A stretch of DNA of 64,000 nucleotides from NCBI GenBank assembly GCA_002724315.1, contig PBOJ01000131.1, positions 1 through 64,000 on the forward strand, read 5' to 3'. The DNA comes from Planctomycetaceae bacterium. Its GTDB lineage: Bacteria > Planctomycetota > Planctomycetia > Planctomycetales > Planctomycetaceae. The position numbers and the translations under genes are program-made. The notes under the pieces were generated by a model. It was not told where the DNA came from. It saw only the letters and a program-made list of their open reading frames with translations, and searched no databases. Shown piece after piece: positions 1 through 9,135 of the stretch; within the stretch, counting starts at the first letter, position 1, and each line of letters starts with the position of its first letter.

Positions 1-4
1 CTGG

Positions 5-3000
5 ATGAAGTCCGGCCAGCACGCCAGGGTCTTGGAGGCGGTATCGGTGTTGCTCAATCCTCCGGCGGGCGCAAAGTTCGAGGCCGATTCGTTGTTCCGC
101 GGTCAGCAGGGGCGGTGGATCACTGTTCGCGACGAGGCGAACCGGCTTTTGGGGCAACTGCCCGAGTCATTCCGCGAGACATTTCGGACACGGTTTGGTG
201 CCGAGGCGACCAGGCGGCTGGCCGAGGCTGAGACATCCGGCGGCGAGTCGGAGATGGTCGAGGTGGCGGATCGGTTTTTTCATACCAAGGCCGGTCGCCA
301 GGCGGCCAACCGTCTTGCGTCTCGCCACATCGATCGTGGTCGTCTGGGCTTGGCGGCATTCTGGTTGGACCGTTTGCTGGAGGCGAGCGATCACGTGGCA
401 TCGGCGACCCCGTGGCGATTGAAAGCCGCCTGGGTCTTTCATCGCGTGGGGCAGCCCGAACGGGTCAAGACCATGCTGGCTGGCCTGTCCGACGCGGGGC
501 GTCTGACTTTGCCGGGTGGTCGTGAAGTGGGCCGTGCCCAGTGGCTGGGGCCGGCTCGTCCGGCAATAGTCCCCGAGCCGGTGTTGCGGGACTGGCCGGT
601 TTTCTTTGGCAGTCCCGGCCGACGGGGGCGTGCCGACGGCGGATCGCCGTTGTTGCTCTCTCGATGGCACCGCCGAATGACCCATCGGCATGCGGTCGCC
701 GCGGTGGTTCGTGAACTGGTCGAAGACCTCGGGGATCTCGGGCAATCGATGATCCCGGCGTTCGTTCCACTGGTGGTCGGCAACAAGGCGATCTTCCGCA
801 CGCTCCGGGGGATCGAGGTGATTGACATCGACACCGGCCAGGTGCTGTGGGAAACCCGCCCGGACGTGGCCGTCGAGAGCCTGATGGTGGGGCGGCGGGG
901 GATCGTGTCGAGAAACGGCGTGAGGGCGGGCGGGTTCGTACCGCAGGTGGCGCGGGTTGGTGGCGGCAGGGTCGGCAATGTTCGTTTCGGACCTGTCAAC
1001 GGGGCCGCGATGAACCATCCGCTGACCGGTTTGCTGTTCCAGCACTCCCTGCACGGCATTCCGTCGAGCGACGGTCAACAGGTGTTCCTGGTTCAGGAGG
1101 GGATGCTGTTGCGGAATCCTCCGCCGTCAATGCGATTCGGTGGATTCAATCCCTTTGGGGGAAGCGGCGCCAGGCAACCCGGACAGTGGAACACACTGGC
1201 CGCTTTCGACCTGGTCAGTGGCCGGCCCAGTTGGGAAGTGGGTGGAGCCAAGATGGATGAGCCTTTCGACCTGCCGCTGTCGGGAACCCGGTTTCTGGGG
1301 GCTCCGGCTCCACAGGATGGCAAGCTGTATGTTGTTGGCGAACAGGACAACGAGGTCAGGCTGCATGTGCTCGAGGCCGCGACTGGACAACCTGTCTGGT
1401 CGCGGAGGATCGCCTATGTTGACGGTCCGGCACTGAGAGATCCCAACCGTCGATGGGCCTCGTCCCATGTCGCCGTCTCCGACGGTGTCGCCGTCTGTCC
1501 GACGACGGTCGGATGGCTGGTCGGCGTCGAATGCTCGAGCCGGCGAATTCTCTGGGCCCATCGCTACGCCGGCCCGCAGCCGGAGTCCCCATCGGCAGGG
1601 CCTGGCATGATGAGAGTGGGGGTTCCCGGGGCGAACACTCCCGGAGCCCGGATGGCCTCGGGATGGGCCGCTGCACCTCCGGTGATCTGTGGAGACCGGG
1701 TCGTGTTCACGCCGCACGCCGAACCGGTGCTGAACTGCCTGGATCTCTTCACCGGACGGTTGCTCTGGAAGAAGAAGAAGGGCTCCTTCCTTTACGTGGC
1801 CGGAGGATTTGCTGGCCGGCTGCTGCTGGTTGGGTCGGATTCGGTTGCGGCCTTCGACATCGCCGATGGTAAGGCCGCCTGGACCCATAGGCTGCAACCG
1901 TCGGAGGGCCGCCCCTGCGGTCGCGGTGTGGCCACCGACGACCACTTTCACCTGCCTCTTTCGTCGGGGCAGATCTGTACGCTTGCCCTTTCCGACGGCA
2001 ATGTGGCCAGCCGGACCTACTTGCCCGAATCGTCGGATGAGGGGGCGGTGCTGGGGAACCTGGTGATGTCCCAGGGGTTGGTGTTGGCGCTGGGGCCAGA
2101 GGGACTGACCGCATACGAACAGCGGGAGGCGCTTGTGGTGCGGATCGAGGCCGCACTGGAGAAAGATTCCGCCGACGGCTGGGCCCTGCTGAAGCAGTCG
2201 GAACTGGCCCTGCTGGGGCGTGGCTACGTTTCGGCGATGAGATTTCTGGAAGCGATTGACCGCAAGAAACTCAAGCCGGAACTGGTTGCCCGGTACCGCG
2301 ATGCCCTGAGAACGGCGCTGGCGGGAGCGGTGAGAGTGGAACTGGCTGTCGAAGAGGACCGGGTCGACAAGCGGATTGAGCAACTGGCGGGTCTGGCCGA
2401 TTCGATCGATCGGCAGCGGATGGTCCAGCGACTGAGGGTCGAGCGGGCCGTGGCACGACGAGAATGGGAGTCGGCGGTTGCCGGTTTCCGCGAACTGGCC
2501 CACCGGTTTGGCACGCACCGGATCACCCAGGGTGTTCAGGATCCGGTCCGCGTCCGCCTGGACCGGTGGGTTGGCGGGCAACTGGCCGACCTGTGGCCGA
2601 AGCTGCCCGAAGATCTGCGGGCCCGGCTGGACAAGCAGCTTGCGGCCGACGCGTCGGCGGTGATCGGCAAGGAACGACTTCAGCAAAGGACCTTTGCTGA
2701 AGTGTTCGCCTTCCATCCGGCCTCGCGATCGGTTCGCTTTCATCTGGCCACCGTCGCGGCGAGGAACGGGCGTGTGGGCGAGGCGGAAGTGACCTGGTTG
2801 CGGCTGGCCGAAGATGCGGATCCGGCTGTGGGGACGAGGGCACGGAAGGCCCTGGTCGATTTTCGCAGCAAGCGAGGATTGGGCGGGCCGGCTCGTCGAG
2901 CGGATTGGCCGAAAGAGGTCGAGATCGTACGTGCGGCCGGGTCTTCACGGTCTGTACGACGCCAGGATCTGGAACTCAATCGGCAGCGACTCCCGTGGTT

Positions 3001-4384
3001 CGACTCGCATCGTACCGTCTACGACAGCAGTCGGCAGAGGTTGATTGTCGAACGTGCGGAGGATGGTGGCGTGTCCTGGTCGGTGCCGCTGCCCCAGTCG
3101 GGACGGAGCGGCACCTCGATGTATCTGCCGGCTCGGGCTGTCGGCCACCAGGTGGTCGTTTTTCATCGTGGGGTCGTGCAGGCTCTGTCACCGACCACCC
3201 GGGAACTTCTCTGGTCGCACTCGCTCGATGCGGGATTGGCCAGGTCAACGTCAATTCGGCCGCGTCCGCCGGTATTGGTACCGGCCGAGACAGCGGCGAC
3301 GCAGTTGAATCTCGTGGTCAGGAATGCTCGGCGAGGACCATTGCGAGTCGTCAACCGCGAGATCATCTGCGTTTCGGGACGCCGCCGATTGACGTCTCTC
3401 GAGCCACGAACCGGCGAAGTGCTCTGGCAACGTGACCGTGTGGCTTCGGGAATTCCCGTGATGGGCAGCGACAAGATTGTCTACCTGGGCGGTGGACCAG
3501 CCCGGTCCCAGAAGCCGACGACCGGGAAGCCGATCGCACTGGGGACGTTGCCGTTTTTGAAGGCCGGCTACACCTCACGCCCACCGGTGGCGCTGCGGGC
3601 CCGTGACGGGCACCCCCTGGAGGTCGCCGGACTGGCTCGAAAGCTGGAAGGAGTTTTGCGTCTGGAGGGGACCACGATCACCTGGATCCGCAATGGCGGC
3701 AGCTTCAACGTGTTCGGATTGAAGTGGAGCCACCTGTCGGTGCAGCAGGACGACGTGGTCAGCGGCAAGACGCTGTGGCAACACAAGCTCGTTGCCGGCA
3801 CGCGACTGGGCATGATCGGGGAGGATCAACTGGTGCTGCTGGCCGGTACAGGGCGACTTGATCGCCTCGACCTGAAGACCGGCAAGCTGGCCGCGGTTGG
3901 ACAGATCGCCACCGGCGACCTGAAAGGTGCCACCAGTATCTACGCTTTCCACGATTCGGAGAATCTGTACGTGGCGGTCAACCGCCCGATCAAGGGGAGT
4001 TACTACTCGGTCAACCTGCATTCGATTCGGGTCAACGGTCCGCTGTTGGCCTTCTCGCGTGCGGCCGCCGGTGGGCCGCCTCGCTGGAGGAAACAGGTTG
4101 ACGGGCTCAACCTCGTTCTCGACAAGCTCGAACACGCTCCGCTGTTGCTGTTGGCCTCGCGCCAGTACTTGCGAGAGGGCAACCTCCGCTACTACCTGCT
4201 GAAGTTGCAGGCCCTCGACAAGCGGACAGGCCAGGTCCGTGCATCGCTGGAGACGCCGTCGAACTACTGGAGCTTCAACGGCCTGACGTTGAACCTCGCC
4301 GAAAAGTATCTCGAGTTGGGTTCGTACAATCAGCGGATCCGATTGAATGTCGGCGGGCAGCAGAGGGCATCGGTCAAGCCCTAG
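5..4384 (+). CDS. PQQ-like beta-propeller repeat protein, probably 5'-truncated by the window edge
   Basis: The 1459 visible residues contain two sets of PQQ/BamB-type propeller repeats, recognised by the recurring pattern D-x-x-T/S-G-x-x-L-W. The first set lies at about residues 260-720 (for example DTGQVLWE near 275 and FTGRLLWKK near 585). The second lies at about 970-1440 (RTGEVLWQ, VSGKTLWQ, RTGQVRAS). A helical, TPR-like stretch at about 725-960 separates them. Such proteins are usually periplasmic scaffolds or quinoprotein-like, but I see no haem motif and no certain PQQ ligands, so an enzymatic role is not supported. No signal peptide follows the first in-frame ATG, which begins four bases into the window, so the true start is probably upstream. 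The gene is followed by 130 bases and then the molybdenum hydroxylase operon on the same strand; a functional link is unproven. Confidence 0.8.
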   Translation: MKSGQHARVLEAVSVLLNPPAGAKFEADSLFRGQQGRWITVRDEANRLLGQLPESFRETFRTRFGAEATRRLAEAETSGGESEMVEVADRFFHTKAGRQAANRLASRHIDRGRLGLAAFWLDRLLEASDHVASATPWRLKAAWVFHRVGQPERVKTMLAGLSDAGRLTLPGGREVGRAQWLGPARPAIVPEPVLRDWPVFFGSPGRRGRADGGSPLLLSRWHRRMTHRHAVAAVVRELVEDLGDLGQSMIPAFVPLVVGNKAIFRTLRGIEVIDIDTGQVLWETRPDVAVESLMVGRRGIVSRNGVRAGGFVPQVARVGGGRVGNVRFGPVNGAAMNHPLTGLLFQHSLHGIPSSDGQQVFLVQEGMLLRNPPPSMRFGGFNPFGGSGARQPGQWNTLAAFDLVSGRPSWEVGGAKMDEPFDLPLSGTRFLGAPAPQDGKLYVVGEQDNEVRLHVLEAATGQPVWSRRIAYVDGPALRDPNRRWASSHVAVSDGVAVCPTTVGWLVGVECSSRRILWAHRYAGPQPESPSAGPGMMRVGVPGANTPGARMASGWAAAPPVICGDRVVFTPHAEPVLNCLDLFTGRLLWKKKKGSFLYVAGGFAGRLLLVGSDSVAAFDIADGKAAWTHRLQPSEGRPCGRGVATDDHFHLPLSSGQICTLALSDGNVASRTYLPESSDEGAVLGNLVMSQGLVLALGPEGLTAYEQREALVVRIEAALEKDSADGWALLKQSELALLGRGYVSAMRFLEAIDRKKLKPELVARYRDALRTALAGAVRVELAVEEDRVDKRIEQLAGLADSIDRQRMVQRLRVERAVARREWESAVAGFRELAHRFGTHRITQGVQDPVRVRLDRWVGGQLADLWPKLPEDLRARLDKQLAADASAVIGKERLQQRTFAEVFAFHPASRSVRFHLATVAARNGRVGEAEVTWLRLAEDADPAVGTRARKALVDFRSKRGLGGPARRADWPKEVEIVRAAGSSRSVRRQDLELNRQRLPWFDSHRTVYDSSRQRLIVERAEDGGVSWSVPLPQSGRSGTSMYLPARAVGHQVVVFHRGVVQALSPTTRELLWSHSLDAGLARSTSIRPRPPVLVPAETAATQLNLVVRNARRGPLRVVNREIICVSGRRRLTSLEPRTGEVLWQRDRVASGIPVMGSDKIVYLGGGPARSQKPTTGKPIALGTLPFLKAGYTSRPPVALRARDGHPLEVAGLARKLEGVLRLEGTTITWIRNGGSFNVFGLKWSHLSVQQDDVVSGKTLWQHKLVAGTRLGMIGEDQLVLLAGTGRLDRLDLKTGKLAAVGQIATGDLKGATSIYAFHDSENLYVAVNRPIKGSYYSVNLHSIRVNGPLLAFSRAAAGGPPRWRKQVDGLNLVLDKLEHAPLLLLASRQYLREGNLRYYLLKLQALDKRTGQVRASLETPSNYWSFNGLTLNLAEKYLELGSYNQRIRLNVGGQQRASVKP

Positions 4385-4514
4385 CCGATGCCCGAGCTCT
4401 CGGCCGGTTGCTTGAAGCGGCCCGATCTCGCCGGTACTCTGTGGACGCTCTGCGGTCCTTGGTTCGCCAGGATCCAGTTCTTCACCGGCACCCTTTGACG
4501 GGACAACCGACGAG

Positions 4515-5411
4515 ATGCGTGACTTCGAATACGAGGCCCCGATGTCGCTGGACGACGCGGTGGCGCTGCTGTCCGGGAATCCTGCCGCGGCCAAGCCGCT
4601 GGCTGGCGGAACAGATCTGATCGACCACATACGCACACGGCGTCTTGAACCCGACCTGGTCGTCGACGTCAAGAAGATTCCCGATCTGAATGTGCTCGAG
4701 TTCGGTGATGACGGTCTCCGACTGGGAGCGGCTGTGCCGTGTTACCGGATTTACGGTGATCCGCAGGTCGCCGCCGCCTACTCGGCGTTGGCTGACAGTT
4801 GTCGGATTATCGGCGGAACTCAGATCCAGAGCCGAGCCAGTGTTGGCGGAAACCTGTGCAACAGCGGCCCGGCTGCCGACTCGACTCCTTCGCTGATCGC
4901 CCTGGGTGCCCGGGTCGTGATCGCCGGTCCCGGTGGTCGACGCGAGGTGGCGGCGGAGGATTTCTGCACGGGCCCCGGACAAAATGTGCTCGAGAGCGGG
5001 GAACTGGTCGTCGAGATCGTCTTTCCGGCTCGACCGGCTGTCGGTGGCTCGCATTACCGCCGGTTCATCCCCCGCAACGAAATGGACATCGCCGTGGTGG
5101 GAGTTGGTGCCGCAGTGGAACTTGACGAATCGGGGCAATCGTTTGTTTCGGCCCGAATCGCCCTGGCCGCCGTTGCCCCGACACCCCTTTACGTCGAGGC
5201 GGCCGGTGCTGCCCTGTCCGGGCAGCCGGTTTCCGACGAGGCGATCGCCGCGGCCGCGGACGCGGCCCGGGAAGCGGCCACTCCGATCGATGACATGCGA
5301 GGAACCGTAGAATTCCGCAAGCACATCAGCGGTGTGCTCACCGATCGGGTGATCCGCGAGGCGGTGGCTCGGGCTCGCGGTGAAGAGACAGGTTACCGCA
5401 TCGGGCAGTGA
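4515..5411 (+). CDS. Molybdenum hydroxylase FAD-binding (medium) subunit, CoxM/XdhB-like
   Basis: This 298-residue protein matches the FAD-binding medium subunit of the xanthine dehydrogenase/CO dehydrogenase family, which passes electrons between the 2Fe-2S subunit and an acceptor. The FAD motifs are visible: KPLAGGTDL near residue 36 (family pattern AGGT-D/N-L) and IGGTQIQSRASVGGNL near residues 99-114 (family pattern T-IGGN). The C-terminal CO_deh_flav_C domain covers about residues 180-285. Length is normal for the family (about 280-300). It is the first gene of an M-S-L operon and is separated from the small subunit by 60 bases. The substrate cannot be told from this subunit. Confidence 0.9.
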   Translation: MRDFEYEAPMSLDDAVALLSGNPAAAKPLAGGTDLIDHIRTRRLEPDLVVDVKKIPDLNVLEFGDDGLRLGAAVPCYRIYGDPQVAAAYSALADSCRIIGGTQIQSRASVGGNLCNSGPAADSTPSLIALGARVVIAGPGGRREVAAEDFCTGPGQNVLESGELVVEIVFPARPAVGGSHYRRFIPRNEMDIAVVGVGAAVELDESGQSFVSARIALAAVAPTPLYVEAAGAALSGQPVSDEAIAAAADAAREAATPIDDMRGTVEFRKHISGVLTDRVIREAVARARGEETGYRIGQ

Positions 5412-5471
5412 CCGCACCGACGGACACGTTTTTGACTCACACGAGACGTTCGACACAACGGACCAAAACCG

Positions 5472-5948
5472 ATGGCCAAACAACGCATCGTATCCACATC
5501 GATCAACGGAAACCCGGTGGAGTTCCTGGCGGCACCGCGGCAGACACTGCTGGAAGTGCTCCGCGACAACCTGGACCTGATCGGCACCAAGGAAGGGTGT
5601 TCCAACGGCAACTGTGGGGCCTGCACCGTGATCTTCAACGGTCGTCCGGTCGACAGTTGCCTGGTGTTGGCCGTCGAGGCCGAGGGCGGGGAACTCGAGA
5701 CGATCGAGGGGGTCGCGCCGACCGATGGGCTGCACGTGATCCAGGACGCCTTCCTGGGACAGGCGGCTCTGCAGTGCGGCATTTGCACGCCCGGGTTCAT
5801 CATGTCGACCAAGGCGCTGCTCGAGGAAAACGCCTCGCCAAGCGAGGACGAAATTCGCTTTCACCTGGCCGGCAACCTTTGCCGTTGCACCGGCTATGAC
5901 AAGATCGTGCGGGCCGTCCAGCAGGCGGCCGAGGGAGTGACCAACTGA
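5472..5948 (+). CDS. Molybdenum hydroxylase 2Fe-2S (small) subunit, CoxS/XdhC-like
   Basis: The 158-residue protein has the two [2Fe-2S] domains of molybdenum hydroxylase small subunits. The plant-ferredoxin-like cluster ligands are C43, C48, C51 and C63 (motif GCSNGNCGAC). The helical-domain ligands are C102, C105, C137 and C139 (motifs QCGICTPG and CRCTGY). All eight cysteines are present, so the electron path from molybdenum to FAD should be intact. The stop codon overlaps the ATG of the large-subunit gene by one base (TGATG), which suggests translational coupling. Confidence 0.95.
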   Translation: MAKQRIVSTSINGNPVEFLAAPRQTLLEVLRDNLDLIGTKEGCSNGNCGACTVIFNGRPVDSCLVLAVEAEGGELETIEGVAPTDGLHVIQDAFLGQAALQCGICTPGFIMSTKALLEENASPSEDEIRFHLAGNLCRCTGYDKIVRAVQQAAEGVTN

Positions 5949-8290
5949 TGGCGACCGTCGAAGACCGCCAGTTCCGCGTTGAGCCGTTTCCCGGGGGAAC
6001 GCCCGGCAACCAGCGACTGGTCGAAGAGGGCCGATTGCCCGATTACGATGTGGTCGGCACCCGACCGATCCGACACGATGGCACCGACAAGGTGACCGGC
6101 CGGGCACGCTACGGGGCTGACATCAAGCTCTCCGGGCTGCTGCAGGGCTACGTGCTCAGGAGCCCTCACGCGCACGCGCGGATCGTTTCGATCGACACCT
6201 CCAAGGCCGCCGAGGTTCCGGGGGTGCACGCTGTGTGCACCAACGCCGATATGCCGTCGGCCGATCACCGCGCCGGGGACCTGGGTGAAGGGATTGTTGA
6301 CTGGTACCACCTCAACCAGAACGTGCTCGCCAATGACAAGGTGCTCTACACCGGCCACGCCGTTGCGGCGGTGGCGGCCGATTCGGTGCACATTGCCGAG
6401 GAAGCGGCGCGGTTGATCGAGGTCGAATACGAAGTGCTGCCCCCGGTGCTGGATGTCCGCGAGGCCCGCGGCGCCGACGCTCCGGTGCTCAACGACGATG
6501 TTCGCACCGACCTGCAGCCGGCAGGAGAAACCGGGGACACGCCCACCAATGTCGCCAAGCATTTCCATTACGAGAAGGGCGATGTGGATGCCGGCTTTGC
6601 TGCCGCCGAACTGGTCATCGAACGGGAGTTCACCACCGAGACGGTTCACCAGGGATACATCGAGCCCCACACGGCAACGGCGTTCTGGTCCCCCGATGGC
6701 AAGATCACCGTGTGGACCAGCACCCAGGGCTCCTTCATGATTCGCATGCAGGTGGCCGAGCTGCTCGACGTGCCGATCTCGAAGGTCAAGGTCGTGCCGA
6801 TGGAGATCGGAGGCGGTTTCGGTGGCAAAATCGCTGTCTATCTGCAGCCGGTCGCCGCGGTGCTGTCAAAACTCTCGGGCCGTCCAGTGAAACTGAACAT
6901 GGACCGATCCAATGTCTTCGATGCGACCGGACCCACGCCCGGCTCGTACATGAAGGTCAAGATCGGTGTCGACGCCGAGGGGAAGATCACTGCCGGGGAG
7001 GCGGAGCTTCTGTTCGAGGCCGGGGCGTTTCCGGGTTCACCGATCAATCCCGGCTGCATGTGCGTGTTCGCCTGTTACGATGTCCCCAACGGTCGGATCG
7101 ACGGCTACGACATCTGCGTCAACAAGCCTCGCACCAATGCGTACCGTGCTCCGGGGTCAACCCACGTGGCACTGGCCACAGAGACAATCGTCGACGAGAT
7201 CTGTGAGGCGCAGGGGATCTGCCCGGTCGAGTTTCGCCTGAAGAATGCGGTCAAGGAGGGAGACGAACGGGTCGATGGAGTCACCTATCCGCCGGTCGGT
7301 ATGTGGGAGACGATCAAAGCGGTCGAGTTGAGCGATCACTGGCAGTCGCCGCTGGAGGGGCCCAACCGCGGACGCGGAATTGCGTCGGGATTCTGGTTCA
7401 ACTTCGGCGGCAATTCGGTGGTCGCGGCAACCGTCAATGAAGACGGAACGGTGTCCTTGATCGAAGGGTCGACGGACATCGGCGGCTCCCGGGCCTCGGT
7501 GGCGATGCAGTTGGCCGAGATTCTGGGAATCGCGGCTGAGGATGTCACGCCGACGGTCGTGGACACCGACAGCATCGGTCACACCGACGTGACCGGCGGC
7601 AGCCGAACCTGCCACGCCACGGGGCTGGCAGCGATCAAGGCCGCAGAAGATATCCAGGCTCAGCTTTGCCAGCGGGCCGCGATGCTGTGGGATGTCGAAT
7701 CCGAGCAGGTCGAATACGGCGACGGGGCGACGTTGACCGGGCCCGAAGGGAAGACGATCAGTTTCCAGGAGATCGCCGGCAAGTTGACCCAGACCGGCGG
7801 GCCGGTCGTCGGCCGTGGCTCGGTCAACGCCGACAAGCATGGGGGGGCATTCGGGACGCACATTGCCGATGTCGAGGTCGACCCCGACACCGGCAAGGTC
7901 CAGGTTCTCCGTTACACCGTCGTCCAGGACGTCGGCACGGCGATCCATCCCAGTTACGTCGAGGGCCAGATGCAGGGCGGGGCTGCCCAGGGCATCGGCT
8001 GGGCGCTCAACGAGGAATACCATTACGGCGATGACGGCCGGTTGCACAACGCCAGTTTTCTCGATTATCGGATTCCCACCTGCTACGACCTTCCGGACAT
8101 TGAGACGATCATTGTCGAGGTGCCCAATCCGGGACACCCGTTCGGCGTTCGGGGTGTGGGAGAGGTGCCGATCGTTCCGCCTCCGGCAGCGATGGCCAAC
8201 GCGATTTTCCGTGCCACCGGGGTGCGGATGCGGAGCCTGCCGATGTCGCCGCCAAAGGTCTTGCACGAACTGCTCTCCAGCGACGGATAG
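5948..8290 (+). CDS. Molybdopterin-binding large subunit of a xanthine dehydrogenase-family hydroxylase
   Basis: The 780-residue protein is the catalytic subunit of a molybdenum hydroxylase. It has the N-terminal aldehyde-oxidase a/b hammerhead domain at about residues 45-165 and the molybdopterin-binding domains after it. Visible motifs are GGGFGGK near residue 290, AYRAPG near 398-403 and GVGEVP near 736-741, which holds the glutamate that acts as base in this family. The loop reads AYRAPG rather than the AYRCSFR of true form I CO dehydrogenase, so CO oxidation is unlikely. A purine, aldehyde, aromatic or N-heterocycle hydroxylase is more likely. Subunit order (FAD, FeS, Mo) matches four-gene hydroxylase clusters. 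Exact substrate is unknown. Confidence 0.9.
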   Translation: MATVEDRQFRVEPFPGGTPGNQRLVEEGRLPDYDVVGTRPIRHDGTDKVTGRARYGADIKLSGLLQGYVLRSPHAHARIVSIDTSKAAEVPGVHAVCTNADMPSADHRAGDLGEGIVDWYHLNQNVLANDKVLYTGHAVAAVAADSVHIAEEAARLIEVEYEVLPPVLDVREARGADAPVLNDDVRTDLQPAGETGDTPTNVAKHFHYEKGDVDAGFAAAELVIEREFTTETVHQGYIEPHTATAFWSPDGKITVWTSTQGSFMIRMQVAELLDVPISKVKVVPMEIGGGFGGKIAVYLQPVAAVLSKLSGRPVKLNMDRSNVFDATGPTPGSYMKVKIGVDAEGKITAGEAELLFEAGAFPGSPINPGCMCVFACYDVPNGRIDGYDICVNKPRTNAYRAPGSTHVALATETIVDEICEAQGICPVEFRLKNAVKEGDERVDGVTYPPVGMWETIKAVELSDHWQSPLEGPNRGRGIASGFWFNFGGNSVVAATVNEDGTVSLIEGSTDIGGSRASVAMQLAEILGIAAEDVTPTVVDTDSIGHTDVTGGSRTCHATGLAAIKAAEDIQAQLCQRAAMLWDVESEQVEYGDGATLTGPEGKTISFQEIAGKLTQTGGPVVGRGSVNADKHGGAFGTHIADVEVDPDTGKVQVLRYTVVQDVGTAIHPSYVEGQMQGGAAQGIGWALNEEYHYGDDGRLHNASFLDYRIPTCYDLPDIETIIVEVPNPGHPFGVRGVGEVPIVPPPAAMANAIFRATGVRMRSLPMSPPKVLHELLSSDG

Positions 8291-8309
8291 CCCACCCGGT
8301 TTCCAACCG

Positions 8310-8573
8310 ATGCCCCGCGTCCACATCCCCGCTCCTGCACGTGACCTGACCGGGGGTGAGGTGGAACTGGAGTTGGAGGCGACCAGCGTACGGCGTCTGA
8401 TCGGGGCGCTGGACGAGCGTTTTCCCGGTTTCGCCGATCGGGTGCTCGAGGACGGAGAGTTGAAACCCGGGTTGCGTGTCGCCGTCGATGGCCACGTCAG
8501 TGCGATGGGCCTGCTGGCACAACTGGAACCCGGCAGCCAGGTGCACTTTCTGCTGGCGATTGGCGGGGGCTAG
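8310..8573 (+). CDS. MoaD/ThiS-family ubiquitin-like sulfur-carrier protein
   Basis: An 87-residue protein with a beta-grasp pattern and a C-terminal Gly-Gly-Gly end (last residues LLAIGGG), as required for adenylation and thiocarboxylation in MoaD and ThiS proteins. The ATG lies 19 bases after the large-subunit stop, so it is probably co-transcribed with the hydroxylase. This placement suggests sulfur supply for molybdopterin or for maturation of the adjacent enzyme, but a ThiS-like or other thiocarboxylate role is possible. The 3' end overlaps the convergent response-regulator gene by four bases. Confidence 0.8.
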   Translation: MPRVHIPAPARDLTGGEVELELEATSVRRLIGALDERFPGFADRVLEDGELKPGLRVAVDGHVSAMGLLAQLEPGSQVHFLLAIGGG

Positions 8574-8953
8574 TTTCCGGTCTTCAACAGTCCTGATGCG
8601 GTTTCGAGCAGCGAGTCGATGTCGAACGGCTTGCGGAAGAACGCGTCGGCACCGTGATCGTGTGCGAATTGCTCGTGCCGCGGATCCGTGTTGGCGGTGA
8701 CAACGATGATGGGAGGGTGAGTGGCGTGGCGTTGACGCAGCCGGTCCAGCACGGCGAAACCGCTGCGTCGGGGCATGACCAGGTCAAGAACCACGAGGTC
8801 GGGGGCATCTCGTTCGGCACGAACCAGGGCCTCTGATCCATCCCGGGCCTTCAGCACATCGTACCCGTGGTGTTCGAAAGCAGCTGAGATCACCTCGAGG
8901 ATCGACGCGTCGTCGTCGACCAGCAGTATGCGAAATCCTGTTGGGTCGTTCAC
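8570..8953 (-). CDS. Single-domain (CheY-like) response regulator
   Basis: A stand-alone receiver domain of 127 residues beginning at a GTG just before NDPTG. The acidic pocket is D13-D15, the phospho-acceptor is D57 (VVLDLVMP), and the switch residues are T86 and K108 (RKPF), so phosphorylation should be possible. There is no output domain, so it probably acts through protein contacts or in a phosphorelay. An in-frame opening extends another 340 bases upstream, but that part overlaps purA and has no domain similarity, so I rejected it. No histidine kinase lies nearby in this window. Confidence 0.85.
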   Translation of the reverse strand: MNDPTGFRILLVDDDASILEVISAAFEHHGYDVLKARDGSEALVRAERDAPDLVVLDLVMPRRSGFAVLDRLRQRHATHPPIIVVTANTDPRHEQFAHDHGADAFFRKPFDIDSLLETASGLLKTGN

Positions 8954-9135
8954 GCGGCTCGCCTTGCTCCCCAACCGACTGGTGATTGGGTACACTAGGT
9001 GAGACCAACGGGGTCGACAAGACCAGAATCGGTGTCGTGGCGGGGAGAATGATTCCGGCCAGGCCGATGACACCAGGCGACTCAACGCGACCCCTCCCCG
9101 CAAGAATTGACCCGAATCGACCGGATCGCGACGCC

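Noticed and set aside
1127-2743. Minus-strand open frame of 538 codons
   Set aside because: It is antisense to the PQQ-propeller gene and has Arg/Pro/Gln-rich composition with no recognised fold.
4482-6107. Minus-strand open frame of 541 codons
   Set aside because: It crosses three well-supported hydroxylase genes on the plus strand and lacks domains.
5948-8290. True CO dehydrogenase large subunit (CoxL)
   Set aside because: The active-site loop is AYRAPG and not AYRCSFR.
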